Shown here: piece after piece, positions 35,201 to 47,200 of the stretch
Layout of the letters: the number at the start of each line of letters is the position of its first letter
Position numbering within the stretch: position 1 is the first letter of the stretch
Source: Buxus sempervirens
Lineage: Eukaryota; Streptophyta; Magnoliopsida; Buxales; Buxaceae
Reading direction: 5' to 3'
Assembly: GCA_947561395.2 (NCBI GenBank)
Contig: OX387183.1
Location: 12,761,402 to 12,825,401 of the forward strand
DNA length: 64,000 nucleotides
Translations under genes and position numbers: made by a program
The notes under the pieces: model-generated
Databases searched by the model: none
Told to the model about the DNA's origin: nothing
The model's input: only the letters and a program-made list of their open reading frames with translations

Positions 35201-36060
35201 AAAATTATTAATGGTTAGTGGAGTTGAAGAGTATATTATTAGCTGGATTGACAGTGTTGGTGTTATTTCTATGGAATTCACTCTATCTTAATGATAAAAG
35301 TCTGATCATCTAACGTCGACTGCTTAAATGCAAAAGATGATCACCTAGCCCATCTACGAAGTAATGTCGCACGAAGAGGGTTCTAATTCATCTTTTAGTT
35401 CTCACCCACCCGCATATGAGTCTTTTATTCATTTACTCACTCCCTTTTCTTTGATTTTATCCATTTTTTCTTGTGTTTTTTCCGTTTAATTGAAGTTCAT
35501 ATTTGTGCGTCCCACCACATATTGGGATGACACTTAACCGCGTTTGTAATTGCTCTAACGGCGTGGTCCCAAAACACAGCCTAACCGCGTGGGTCACGAC
35601 AGCGTTGTAACTTTCAATTTTCTTTTATGAACCTTTCTTGCAAATCAGGCACAATGGCCTAGGATCACTGAGGGCTGCCTTTTTCTTCTTTTGTTATTTG
35701 GGTTTGCTTTAAAGCTTCCATAGATCAATACTCAGTATTATGTTTTGTACATTGCTTTAAATGAAACTAATCAATTACATTTAGTATTTTAAAAGCCTTA
35801 ATTTGGATTCTTCTTCTTCATCTTTTTTCATTTCAAAGCTAATACTAATGTGTTTGCAGACAAATGTTTTGATTATTTTGGTTGCTTAATTTGATTCCTA
35901 ACTTTTTCTTTCTAATTTATTTCAAGACACGTTATTAATTTTGATTCCTGACTTTTCTTGTTTTCTAATTTAATTTAAGACACCTTATGTGTGTATAAAT
36001 TTCAAACAAAAGATGCATAAAACAGGATTGGGGATGATGTCTAAAGCTACAGAAATCCAA
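32277..36060. other. Intergenic between CNL-1 and DUF247-2
   Basis: 3.8 kb with no credible coding sequence. It holds a possible untranslated 3' exon of CNL-1 (about 32385-32440, between TTGTCAG and CAGGTCTCTC), a G-rich tract at 33925-33982, several long T runs (for example 32661-32674 and 34381-34394) and no recognisable complete transposon. Confidence 0.5.
33925..33982 (+). repeat. G-rich tract (GGGTGGGTGGG type)
   Basis: Several closely spaced G3-G5 runs on the plus strand, a sequence able to form a G-quadruplex. It lies in intergenic DNA 3' of CNL-1. Confidence 0.7.
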
Positions 36061-36385
36061 ATGGCAAATTCCAGAGAAGGAAAAGCAAGTGGGACAAATG
36101 GAGGCATGGACCTAATTATCGAATTACATGACTTGTTAATTTACATAGAGCACGAGGATAGCACAATCTGTCATTCTCAAAGGGTTAAAATACCACTGGT
36201 TCCACCTATGTTGCGGAATTTTGAATCTGATAAAATATGTTATGATCCCCAGGTGATTTCTATTGGTCCGTATCACCATGGGAAGCTTGTCCTTGAGGAA
36301 GGGGAGAAGCTCAAGATTGAGATGGCCTGTCAATTTTCAGGAAGAAGAGAGAGGGCCAATGTCCTCAACAATAGTGTACTACGGG
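36061..36385 (+). pseudogene. DUF247/UPF0481 protein, copy 2, N-terminal piece
   Basis: Encodes MANSREGKASGTNGG followed by LIIELHDLLIYIEHED and the hallmark VISIGPYHHGK, closely matching copy 1 (19524 onward) but with the true N-terminus. In-frame ATGs also occur at 36013, 36034 and 36037; 36061 is favoured because MAN is a common family start. The frame ends where an LTR begins at 36386. The coding sequence resumes at 52879 with the target duplication ACGGG at both sides. Not functional. Confidence 0.88.
36381..36385. repeat. Target site duplication ACGGG (left)
   Basis: ACGGG at 36381-36385 and 52874-52878 borders the insertion that splits DUF247-2. Removing the insertion and one copy restores continuity with copy 1. 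Confidence 0.92.
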
Positions 36386-37857
36386 TGTGAGACACGGGAA
36401 AAAATCACCGGAATGATCATCCCTCCGTCAACACACGGGGCTCATCTTAAAAGTTTGGGAGAGTCGCCACCATTCAGATTTTGGGTGTGAATAGACACCA
36501 AAAGATTAAAAATAAGCAAAAAGAGATAAAAAACAAATTCTAGAGTAAAAATAACCCTACTTGAAAATCAAATCCAGAGATGGGTAAGGGGATTAGATTA
36601 TGAACGGGGAAGGTGTTAGGCACCCCCATTCATCCACACAAAGTGGTTGCCAAGTGTATGTTCATGCAAAAAAAAAAAAAAAGAAATAAGAAAACTTGCT
36701 AAAAATCATGAAAAACCTTGAAAAAGGTCAAATATATGATATCTTCACGTGAAGATCCGAATGGATTCCGGATCCTCTCTCATGTCAATATCATTTCTGG
36801 AATATCAACAAAGATGGAAATCCAAAGTAAAGGTTGCACAAAACCAAGTTGAGGCAAATCCAGGAAATTTGGTAAAAAAGTATGCCACTTGCCTTGAAAT
36901 CAATCAAATCCAATTTTAAATTAAATCAAACCAAATCCATTTGAAAGATTAGGGTAAACAATAGTCTCATGCAAAATTTCAATTAATTCCGGTTAAAATA
37001 CTAAGAATTATGGCTCTTTTAAGGTTGCTGCCGGAGAAAATCAATAGTGGCAAGTGGGCAACTTTGGAAAATTATTTAGAAAACTCCACTCCATAAAAAT
37101 CCACGAAATTTGGTGTGATTGAAGTCTGTATGGCCATCTTTCAAAAGAAACTAGCCTCATACAAAAATTCCTTTGGATGTGTCTTGGGTAGTCTCCCGAA
37201 CAGGCCTTGAAGATCACAAATTTACCCAGAAAAGTACTGATGAACAGTTCTGAGTAAATCTGTTACCAATAATTCAAATGGAGTCAAAAAATTATGAAAT
37301 CAACTGGATTTGAAAATAGACTCATAAAGGAGTGCCCAGAAACAAAAATCATTCGAATCGGACTTAAAACGAACACATGGCGCTCCGTCGAAGTGACAAG
37401 TTCCGTATTTAAACCTGAACTGTCCAATCAACTTCGACAGAGAGGTGTCAAAAATCTGCTTGATATAAATTAATGAAATTTGGTGGACATAAACTAGACA
37501 GCCTCACCTTTCCCATGGTTCTGAAATCGCTCCAAAATTCATCCGGACGATGAAGTTATGAGCGTCCGAAGTAGGGGTACAGTTCCTGTCAAGTTAAGCC
37601 CTTTTTGAAGAAAACCAAATCCAAAGAGTGATAAAAGTGTGTGATCCGTGCAAGATGAACACAAAACCTTTAAAAATCATTTAAAAACACTCTAGAATTG
37701 ATTGAGGCCATTTATTTGAGATTTATCACAATGAATGTAATAAATCCCCAAATGTGAGCCTATCCCGCCAAAATAGTGCCATGTATGTGCAAGTGTGAAA
37801 AATCATACAAGATCAATATAACAATATAGCATGCATACATATTCATCAAAATAAGGT

Positions 37858-38167
37858 TCTAAAACAACCTAGGGTTCCATTCCATTATCGTTTTCCCTTT
37901 GTTCTCTTTCCCCGTTAAACACGGTTCTTCAAGATAATTAAGGGGTACTTTGAATATGGAAGGGTTTTCAAAGAATCACAAGGCTCATAGCATGCATTCA
38001 GATTAATAGAAAAGAAGGGATCTAGAACACCCTAGGGTTCCGTTCCATTATCGTTTTCCCTTTGTTCTCTCTCCCCGTTAAACACGGTTCTTCAAGATAA
38101 TCAAGGGGTACTTTGAATATGGAACGGTTTACAAAGATTCAAAAGGCTTATAGCAAAGAGGTTCTAG
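37858..38167. repeat. Tandem duplication (about 160-bp unit) in solo LTR
   Basis: CCTAGGGTTCC(A/G)TTCCATTATCG, CCCCGTTAAACACGGTTCTTCAAG and GGGGTACTTTGAATATGGAA occur twice in the same order, starting near 37869 and 38030. Confidence 0.85.
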
Positions 38168-38466
38168 CACTAGGATCAATCCCCAGTCTCATTTCTCCTA
38201 GATCCCGCCTTCACGTTTTACGGCTAGGGGGAGTCTCGAGATACTTTGAGCTGGGGAAGGGTTTCCACACACATAGAATGGCCTTATTCTACAGAAAGGT
38301 AGAAGAAGAGATCTAGATCTAGGAATGTAAATACAAAATTTAAAAAGAGGTTTGAGGCTTACCTGGATTCTGGGAGCACTTCTGCAGCGGTTTCCCTCTT
38401 CTCTTGGAGTTCTTCTTGGCAAGAATTATTGGCAAGAGAGTTAACGGCCCTTTGCTTAAGGAGGAG

Positions 38467-38471
38467 CCTCC
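38467..38471. repeat. Target site duplication CCTCC (left)
   Basis: CCTCC at 38467-38471 and 52448-52452 exactly borders the Tat element. Confidence 0.92.
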
Positions 38472-39160
38472 TGTAAACACAAATTTCGTGTATTTCCTTT
38501 AACACAAAATAAAGTGACTACAGATAATATGAATTTGATAAAAAGAGGGATTTTACTCTCTTTGGTGCTCGATCACGTGAGCGTCCTCTGATTGACGAGT
38601 GATTTGATGTAGATGAATACCAGGTGGTGTTCTTCAATTTCGGAGTGGTTGTATGTGTTCTTCACTCCGGGATTTGCGCTTGCTTCTGCTAGTTTGTTGA
38701 CTTGAGAGAGGATTTTCTCTTTATAGAGAAGTGCCTCTTTCTTCTTTGGGAGGAGATTTTCTCTTCAAGAGAAGTGCTCCTTTCTTCTTTTGGTGGAGGA
38801 TCTACTCCTGCCTTTGAGTTGTTTATGCTTTTGGTAGAGGGTTTTTTCTTCCAGAGAATTCCTCCAGGACTTCTTTGATCTGCTTCTCTTCAGTTGACGG
38901 GTTTTCTCTTTAAAGGAATTTCTCCAGAGCTTCAGCTTTTCTACCCCTTTTTGATTTGATCTGTGTCCTCTATTTATAGAGTTAAAATTACAGGGAATTG
39001 ACACATTTACCTCTTAAGGGATAAATAACAGAATTTTAAATTAAAATATCCTATATTTATCTTAAGGGATATGGACTCACAATTTGGGTTTAATGAGCTA
39101 TTCTTTGACAAGCCCATTTACAAACATGGGTTATGGGCCTTGTAAATTTTGATGCCTACA
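38472..39160 (-). repeat. 3' LTR of Tat element (689 bp)
   Basis: On the plus strand TGTAAACACAAATTTCG to TTTGATGCCTACA, so on the minus strand it runs TGTAGGCATC to GTGTTTACA. The TATA box (TATAAATA on the minus strand) is at 38971-38978. Nearly identical to 51760-52447. Confidence 0.95.
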
Positions 39161-39175
39161 AATGCCCCCTTGAGG
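39161..39175 (-). promoter_or_regulatory. Polypurine tract of Tat element
   Basis: Minus-strand CCTCAAGGGGGCATT directly precedes the 3' LTR start TGTAGGC, as required for plus-strand DNA priming. Confidence 0.75.
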
Positions 39176-40742
39176 TTTGTTTATTTAAAAATTTCATAAT
39201 AAACAAGCCTCAACTCATTCTACATGGAATTTGTAAAACCATTTCTTCTTTTTTTTTTTTTTTTCTCAAACCTATGGACGTATGAATAGTCCACTTTTTC
39301 TTTTCCTTTTTCAGATTTTTTTTTTTGAAATGTTGACTTTTGTGATCAACCTTTTTCTTCTTTTTTTTTCTTTTAAGGGGAAGATGACGTGAGTTATCAA
39401 CCCCTTTTATTTTTCTCCCTTTTTTTTTTTTAATTTGAAAATAATCCAAAACAACCGTTTCCTCCTTGTTGCTGAGTTTGAGATGTTCTCGAACTCGATC
39501 CGACTTGATCGACTTGAAGATGAGTTTCACTTGGAGAAGGAGACTCCTGCCTGTTGCATTAGAGTTCCTGTCAAATTGAAACACCTCATCTTTATAATCC
39601 CAAGCTTGCTCATCTGTGGACATAACTCCCGTTCTCCTATTGATATTTCTTGATCTCTTTTGAAGATATCCAAACCTTGCTTTTGTTGGAGAACGATTGA
39701 TTCCGTCGAAGGACTTCTACACTTGTAGGTACATTCTTCTTCTTGTTTAATCTGATATATATATTTTATTATACCAACTGCAGATTTTCAGCTGTTTGAT
39801 CTCAATGTAACTGAAGGCACAATCGGATGAGTGGTCTTTGTGGCCAAAACCGTGATGGTTTTATGGGGCATTCGATGTGTTCTTAGCAGTTGAGATCAAC
39901 AGATGAGTCTCCATCTCTGATGTTAGTTTTCATCTCCTGTTTATTGAAAATCCAAACTCATACGAGAGAAATTTGATCTAACAATGACGTGAGACAGAAT
40001 GCTTTTGATTGCATCTGGACAACAGTCTAACGGTGAATAGTAGAATTCCATTAAAGGAATAATGTTGACACTATTCAAACCACTCCTCTTCTGAATCCTC
40101 CTTTGTCCCAGCAACAATTACATTTCAGGCCTCAACTTCTGCTCCTTGAACAGCAAGTCCCTGTAACAGAGGCCTCTTGGAAGTATGATAATCTTCCGGA
40201 GAGATGCATTTGGCGTAAAGCAACTCCTTCCGACACGATTCCCTCTTTTTGAAGACCGATCAACTTGAAAGATATTGTGAAAAGAGTCTTGTTGCCATTT
40301 GAGATTCTCGGATTGTCTCTTGGAAAGCTTTTGCTTGGAAGAGAGACCTGTCAAGTGCCTTTTCTTGAAGGAGAAGGGGAGGATGGTTTTGCAGATAGAA
40401 GTGATGCTATCGTGGAGAGAAGAGATGGGGGGAGAGAATAAGTAAGTGAAGGGGAAGAACATGTGGGAGAGGGAGAAGAGAAAAAAAAGATGGAGAGAGA
40501 GAACGTTGGAGCATAAAAAAATTTAAAAAAATTTGCAAAAGAGGATGGATGGTGGAAAGAGGAAAGTATGAGCCATTAATGAAGAAAGAGAGAAAAAAAA
40601 AATAGAAGTGAAAAAGAAAGTGAAGACAAAGAGCCTTCACGTCATCACCTTTTTTGGTTTTTTTTTTTTTTTGGTTTTGTTTTTTTGTTGAAACAACTCG
40701 TCTCATTCTTCTTCTTCTTTTTTTTCCTTTTTTTTAACAGTA
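39176..40742. other. Non-coding spacer between Tat 3' LTR and the antisense PMD gene
   Basis: About 1.6 kb with many long T runs on the plus strand (for example 39249-39264, 39419-39432, 40660-40673). A TATA-like TGATATATATATTTTATT lies at 39750. It probably contains the promoter and 5' leader of the plus-strand PMD gene, but no clear signal decides this. Short Lys- or Phe-rich frames reflect the homopolymers. Confidence 0.5.
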
Positions 40743-43700
40743 ATGACTTCATCATCAATGACAAAGTTGCCTCGGGATAGGTAGATAGCTGAACACAATG
40801 ATCCTACTTTGAAAGGAAAGTATTTGTGCTTTCCTCAGGTCAAAGTGAGATACCATTCAGATTTGAAGGAAGTTCCAATCAAGGAACTAAGACTTGTTAC
40901 TCACGATCCCATGATTGGCTCTTTTAGCCATGTAAGTATGAACCGTGACAAAGCACTTGATGTTAGACCGATTAGTGAGTATCCTCCCCAAGAAGAAGTG
41001 TCCAGAGAAGACTTGATGAGAATGGAACGCCAGCCATCTTTATGTTCTCCTCCTCATCACAAATTTTGTGAAAATCCCCTTGTCCCCAAGCCAATGGTTG
41101 CATTGAAGATTGGAGATGGCCTAGTCAAATGGGACACGACACTTGGCTCTCGTGGAGAAATTCAATATCTTAGCGGATTTTGGGATTGGACAACTGAAGT
41201 TTATAATAAACTTCTTAGTGTTGATCGTACCAAGGAGCTTGCACTTGCAGTCTATCCAGCATCTTTTGATTATGCTCGTCCTGCCAACATGTACCGTGCT
41301 CTCTGCGAAGTATGGTGTCCAGCGACAAATACGTTTGTCACGAGCCGTGGCGAGATAAGTATCTCTTTGTGGGATATCCATCAAATCACCGGTCTTTCTA
41401 TTAGCGGCGAATACTATGAAGAGGTTGTCCCCTGCCTGGATGAATTAAATTCATTACCAAAGTCTTGCTCTTATTTATTCAAGGCATTTGCTTTGATCGC
41501 CCTTGAGAAGAATTTTGATCGAGTCAGACATTCAGATTGGCTTGAATTTTGGTATCCAAAGGCTAAGCGCATTCCTAATCCTCGTGTTTCTTTAGACTAC
41601 AAGAATGCATCTCACGCTTTCTATTTTGACAAGAAAACAGGAGAGAGTCATCAATCCAAGAAGATATATCGGACTTCTATTCATATGGATGCCATAGAAG
41701 GCAAACGGAAGGACGGTGTGAACCCGATCTTCCGCTTGAATTTTCCTGTGGATTCTTCTACTAACGGAGAAGCAAGGATTGCTGCATACTTAGCTTTATG
41801 GCTTTGCCGGTATGCTCTACCAATTGGAGAGGATTTCATTCGTCCCGGAACTTTTAGAATTGCTTCTCAGATGGCTCAAGGAGTCACTTACAGTTTGGTT
41901 CCTCCAATTTTGGCCAGCATATACAGAGGACTTTCGAATACTTACATTAGTATTTGAAAAGATGGTAATCTAGGAACGGCATCTTCTCCTTTCCCTGGTC
42001 ATTTTCTTTATGCATGGATGGGTTTGTATTTTGCACGTGGAGTATTTGCTAATATTGATGAGGATTGCTGCTGCTCCCTTATCAAACGATTCCGAGGTCC
42101 TTTGAATGCATATTTCTTCTTTGAGAGTGAAGCAAAGCAAGCCAGGGACATCATTCGTGGGACCATGACTAAGAAGGACTTCTTCTGGTATCCTGCTCCA
42201 TTACACCATCCAAGGTCGGGTTTAAGAAATGACATTGGCAATCGATCGAAGGAGACTATTGAATTCATGTTCAGCATTCGTCTTGGATTTATCATGCATC
42301 GCCGTGGATTAACCCTCACTCTTGAGATGTACAACCCGCATTGCTTTGCTAGACAACATGGATTTCGCCAAAAACTTTCAGGAAGTCCTCTCCCTTTCTC
42401 TTTAAAAGTTGATGCTGCTTCTTTATTTAGTTTTTTGGTTATCTCTAACCAGGGTTGATAGTAATGCAGAGTTCCATATCCCTTATCCTTGTGACAACCT
42501 TGTTGGTCAGTGTGATCCTGATTATTTGGATTGGTGGGAGAAAATTTTTAACCCCTTTCTGGATGAGGTTAGTGTGAGGACTTTAAGTGACAGTGAAAAG
42601 TCAAGCTTCCACATTGATTTGCATAGAAGCAAAGTAGATCGAGATGCCATGAGAAAGGCCATGAATAAGCCATTGTCTTCTTTGAGCCAGAAACGAAGTT
42701 CTTCAACTACTTTTGAAGATCAAAGATATCCTTCCTATAAATCACTAAAGATCATTTTGCCGAAAGCAGCTTCAACACATGCAGAAGTCAAAGAGTTGTC
42801 ATCTCCTGATGATTTTGATAATATTCCACTCAGGACTCGCATGAGACCTCAAGAAGCATTGGTAATGGATCACCTAATCTTTTTGAAGGTAATCCTTTAC
42901 TTCCAGTCTTTCCTATTTCTCTCCTTTTTTTTTTTTCTAACTCTTTTCCTTTTTCTTTTTTTTTTTTTTCTTCTTCTTCTTCTTCTTTTTTTTTTTCAGA
43001 TTTCCCATAGGTACCAAATGATGCATTTTTGGAGCATCTTTTAGGTCTGAATTTTATTGATGGAGACAAGGCAGCTGTAGATCTTACTGATGCATTGGAT
43101 GATGCAAGTCTTGACATTCCCATATGTGATGGTATCAGAGATGTCAGTACTCTTGGAGGTGGTGTCTTAGCTCCTGAGAAAGAGGATAATGGTGAGAATG
43201 TCAACTCAGGGTGTGACTTGGATACTTCAAGAAAGCCGAGACCTGCTACATCTATTTCTCAAGGAGTAATTGGGAAGTCTAATCCCAATCCATTGTCCTT
43301 AGCCAAAGCTCTTAGCCTTGATGCATTGCGAGCTTTTCTTAGATCACAATTTGATTGTGCGCTTGGTGATGGTCTTTCTAATATGAAGTCTTGGTATGAC
43401 ACCCATTTTCCTGCAATTGAAGAAGCTCTTCGCACTGTCTTTCATGTAGATAGTACCTTTCTCATCCAGGAAATAAAGTCTATTTTGATTCAGACAGATG
43501 AATACTTCTCTCGTCGTGAGACAAGCCTTGCAGCCCTAACCCCAGAGGAGAAGGAAAAGAAGTTGGTATTATTTGATGGCTTAATAAAGGAATATGGAAA
43601 CAAGAAGGCATCCTTAGCCCAAGAATTTTCAGGGATTACATTGAAATTGGCTGCTTTGAAGAAAAGAGAATTCGTGCTTAAAGCTGAATTACAACATCTT

Positions 43701-43922
43701 CTTTCAGAAAGTGATGAGTTAGTCTCAAAGCAGAACCTCTTAATCAATGAAGAACAAAAGCTTGAAGAGGCTATCTCTTCTGCAATAGAGAGCCGCACTG
43801 GGATAGAACAAGCTCCTATCAGAGATGAAACAGAAGTAGCAGCCATTGACCAGATGCAAGCAGATTTGACATGTGCTGTCATGGACTTGGCCAAAGCAAG
43901 ATGGCTCAAGGAGGATCCCTAG
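40743..43922 (+). pseudogene. Plant mobile domain (PMD) protein, antisense within Tat element
   Basis: Encodes a PMD (aminotransferase-like, PF10536-type) protein: LSGFWDWTTEVYNKLL, MYRALCEVWCPATNTF, GEISISLWDIHQITGLSI, LALWLCRYALP. Relatives occur in MULE and gypsy transposons and in host MAIN/MAIL1 silencing-related proteins. Probable start is ATG 40743 (MTSSSMTKLPRDR). Lesions: TAG at 40782-40784 (codon 14), TGA at 41955-41957, and a 1-bp frameshift near 42420-42455. A likely 122-bp intron (42889-43010, donor AAG|GTAATC, acceptor CCCATAG|GTACC) joins the body to a C-terminal segment (43011-43922) predicted to be coiled coil (repeated Glu/Lys/Leu from about 43500). It converges with the element's integrase gene, whose end is 352 bp away. 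Long open stretches remain (40809-41954; 42409-42888; 43011-43922). Confidence 0.85.
42889..43010 (+). other. Probable intron of the PMD gene
   Basis: GTAATC donor, long T/TTC tract (about 42924-42997), acceptor at CCCATAG. Joining 42888 to 43011 keeps phase 0 and bridges two frames. Another AG at 42998-42999 would lead to a stop. Confidence 0.6.
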
Positions 43923-44273
43923 CTTGTAATTTTAGGAATTTTTTTTTTCTTCTCTTTTTTTTTTTTTATGAGAATTTGAATGCCAAGAAACACATCTTTT
44001 TTTTTTTATATATGACTGAACCTCTTGCAGGCTGCCTACGTACCCAAACAGGGATCAAGTCAAACGTAGTTCCATTTTTCTTTTTTCTTTTTTTTTTTTG
44101 GGTGCCTTTCACAGTTTAAACTCTTGTGGGCCAGGAGTATCTTACAATGTAGATGTTAGGAATAACTTTAGATAGTTTAAGCTCGTGTCCGGGAGCTTTG
44201 CAGACAATTGAGGCTCTTATCAAGGAGCATTGTAGACAGTTTAAGCTCGTACCCAGGAGCATTTTTCTTTCTT
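43923..44273. other. Spacer between convergent PMD and pol genes
   Basis: T-rich, then two or three degenerate repeats of GGAGC(T/A)TTGCAGACA and TTTAAGCTCGT(G/A)(T/C)CC around 44170-44262. No coding sequence. Confidence 0.5.
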
Positions 44274-47200
44274 TCATGAATAGTATCGCTTCAGAAACTT
44301 GCCATTTATCGGGCCAACTCTCAAGCCATCTTGACTAAGCAACTTGTAGGCGCCGTTTGTGTAAACTTCCTGAACAGTGTACGGACCTTCCCACTTTGAT
44401 GTAAACTTCCCACCAGTTTTATGAGTGATGACTATGGGTCTTCTTACGGCAAGTACCAAATCCCCTTTTTGAAAAGACCGAGGCCGAACCTTTTTGTTGA
44501 AAGCTTTAGATAGACGGGCTTGGTAGCACTCCAAAAGCTGTTGTGCTTCCAATCTTTTCTCATCTAATGCATCTAATTCTTCAAGCCGCAGTCGAGCATT
44601 TTCTTCATTTGTGAGACCTTCTTGAATGGCAATTCTCAGAGAAGGAATTTGGCATTCCAAAGGAAGAACGGCTTCTACACCATAAACGAGAGAATAAGGC
44701 GTTGCTTGAGTTGGAGTACGGTGTGTTGTACGGTAAGCCCATAATGCTTCTCCTACTCTTTCATGCCAGTCTCTCTTTGTCTTTGAGACAACTTTTTTCA
44801 GCAAGTTGCAAAGAGTCTTGTTGAATGCTTCAGCTTGACCATTTGCAGCAGCATAATACATGGAAGAATTTCGTTGCTTTATCCCAAACTTTTCACAAAA
44901 TCGATCCATGGCATTGTTGTAGAAAGGCTTCCCATTATCAGTGACAATATACCGAGGTATCCCGTACCGGTAAATTATATGATACTTGATAAAGCTGATC
45001 ACAGTCTCCTTGTTAACTTCTTTGAGTGGAATCGCCTCCGACCACTTGGAAAAGTAATCAGTTGCGGCTAGAATGTATTGATGGCCAGCAAAAGATTTTG
45101 GTGAGATAGACTCGATCACATCAAGACCCCATGCTTCGAATGGCCAGGATGCTACGGTCGGATGCAATGGCTCTGGTGGTTGATGTATGAAGTTGGCGTG
45201 GATTTGGCATGCCTGGCATTTCTTGGCATACTCCATACAGTCTTGAACCATGGTAAGCCAATAATACCCCATTCTCTTTATACGAAAATGAAGCTTAGGG
45301 CCTGCTTGATGAGCACCACAAGTCCCAGAATGTGCTTCTTCCAGAGCTTGGACCGCTTCCTCTTCTCCTAAACATCTCAAAAGCATGCCGTCAAAAGACC
45401 GACGATAAAGTGTATTCTTGTAATACAAAAATCGAGGTGCTCTCCGACGGACTTCTGTTCTTCACCTTGGATCATTTGGAAATTTTCCGTTTTGCAAATA
45501 GTCAATGAAAGGTTGTCGCCAATCCTCCACATCAATTTCAAACATAGCTGTGTAATTAGCTTCTTCATCATCTGTTGGTGATAAGGGAGGCAAGACCCAT
45601 CTACGGCAAACCGGCACAGGCATGCTTTCATAATCAACTTCAGTGAGTACTACAACAAGATTGGCTAATTCGTCAGCCAATTTGTTCTCTCTTCGGGGTA
45701 TGTGTCCGATGACAATATCCTCAAAGCGTCCCATAAGTTGAATTGCATTTTGGTAATACAGGACTAAATCAGGGTTCCGGACTTCGTACTCATTTAAGAG
45801 TTGATTAATAATCAATTTTGAATCCCCTTGGATGTCCAATTGACTAAGCTGCATTTCAAGAGCCATCTCCAAGCTAATGATTAAAGCTTGATATTCCGCA
45901 ACATTATTTGAGCATGGTTCCATCAAGGTAAAAGAGAATGGTAAAACTTCATTTTGGGGTGTAACAAATACAACCCCTACTCCCGCACAGTCTTTGCGAG
46001 CCGCACCATCAAAGAACAACTTCCAAGATGGCATGATATCAGTATAGAAAACTTCTTCATCCGGTAAATCTTCTGGAAGCTCCCATTCAGCAGGGAGTGG
46101 ATGGTCAGCAAGGAAGTCTGCCAAAGCTTGTCCCTTAACAGCTTTTTGTGAGACGTAAATTATCTCAAATTCTGAAAGAAGAAGAGCCCATTTAGCCAAC
46201 CTTCCCGAAAGAACTGGCCTTGTCATAATGTACTTTAGTGGATCAGCACGTGAAGTGAGATGGATTGTATGTGCCAACATATAGTGCCGTAGCTTTTTCA
46301 CAGCGAAGATGAGGGCAAGACATAACTTTTCAATTGGCGAGTAATTCAATTCTGCACCAACCAAAGTCCGACTCAGGTAGTATAGGGAATTCTCCTTTCC
46401 TTCTTCATTTGTTTGAGCGAGAAGAGCTCCCAATGATTGTTCCTGTGCAGCAATGTAAAGGATGAGCGGCTTTCCTGGAATTGGTGCCATCAACACTGGA
46501 GGCTTCAGGAGATATTCTTTTATGCTTTTGAAAGCATTTTTGCATGTATTGTCCCATTCAAAAGGGACGTCCTTCTTCATTATCCTGCTAAAGGGCTGAC
46601 ATCTTCCGGCGAGGTTGGAAATAAATCGTCGGATATAGGCCAAACGACCTTGGAAGCTTTTCAACTCATGAATGTTGCTTGGTTCCGGCATATTCTGGAT
46701 GGCATCTATCTTTGACTGATCAATCTCAATGCCACGATAATGGACAATAAACCCGAGGAATTTGACGGAGGCGACCCCAAATGCACACTTTAGAGGATTC
46801 ATCTTTAATTGATACTTCTGCAATCTGTTGAATATTTCATGAAGATCGCCAAGATGATCATGTCTTTGCTTCGATTTCACGACCAAATCATCTACATAGC
46901 ATTCAACCTTTTGGTGCAGCATATCGTCAAAGATTTTTTGCATTGCACGCTGATAAGTGGCACCAGCATTCTTGAGTCCGAAAGGCATGACTTTGTAGCA
47001 ATAAATTCCTTTTGGAGTCCGGAAAGCAGTGAGTTCTTCATCCCTCGGTGCCATTCGGATTTGATTATACCCGGATGAACCATCCATGAAAGACAAAGCT
47101 TCATAGCCAGTGGTTGCATCGACCATAAGCTCTGTAATGGGTAATGGGAAATCGTCTTTAGAGCATGCTTTATTCAAATCACGAAAATCAACACAGACTC

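Noticed and set aside
38765-39004. 79-codon minus-strand frame, repeated identically at 52053-52292
   Set aside because: It lies wholly in the two LTRs of the Tat element; identity reflects LTR identity, and composition is Lys/Ser-rich with no known domain.
39210-39623. 137-codon Lys-rich minus-strand frame and similar frames near 40407-40706
   Set aside because: They arise from long T runs on the plus strand in the Tat spacer.
41121-41384. Minus-strand and shifted frames inside the PMD gene
   Set aside because: Shadows of the long PMD reading frame, with no motifs of their own.
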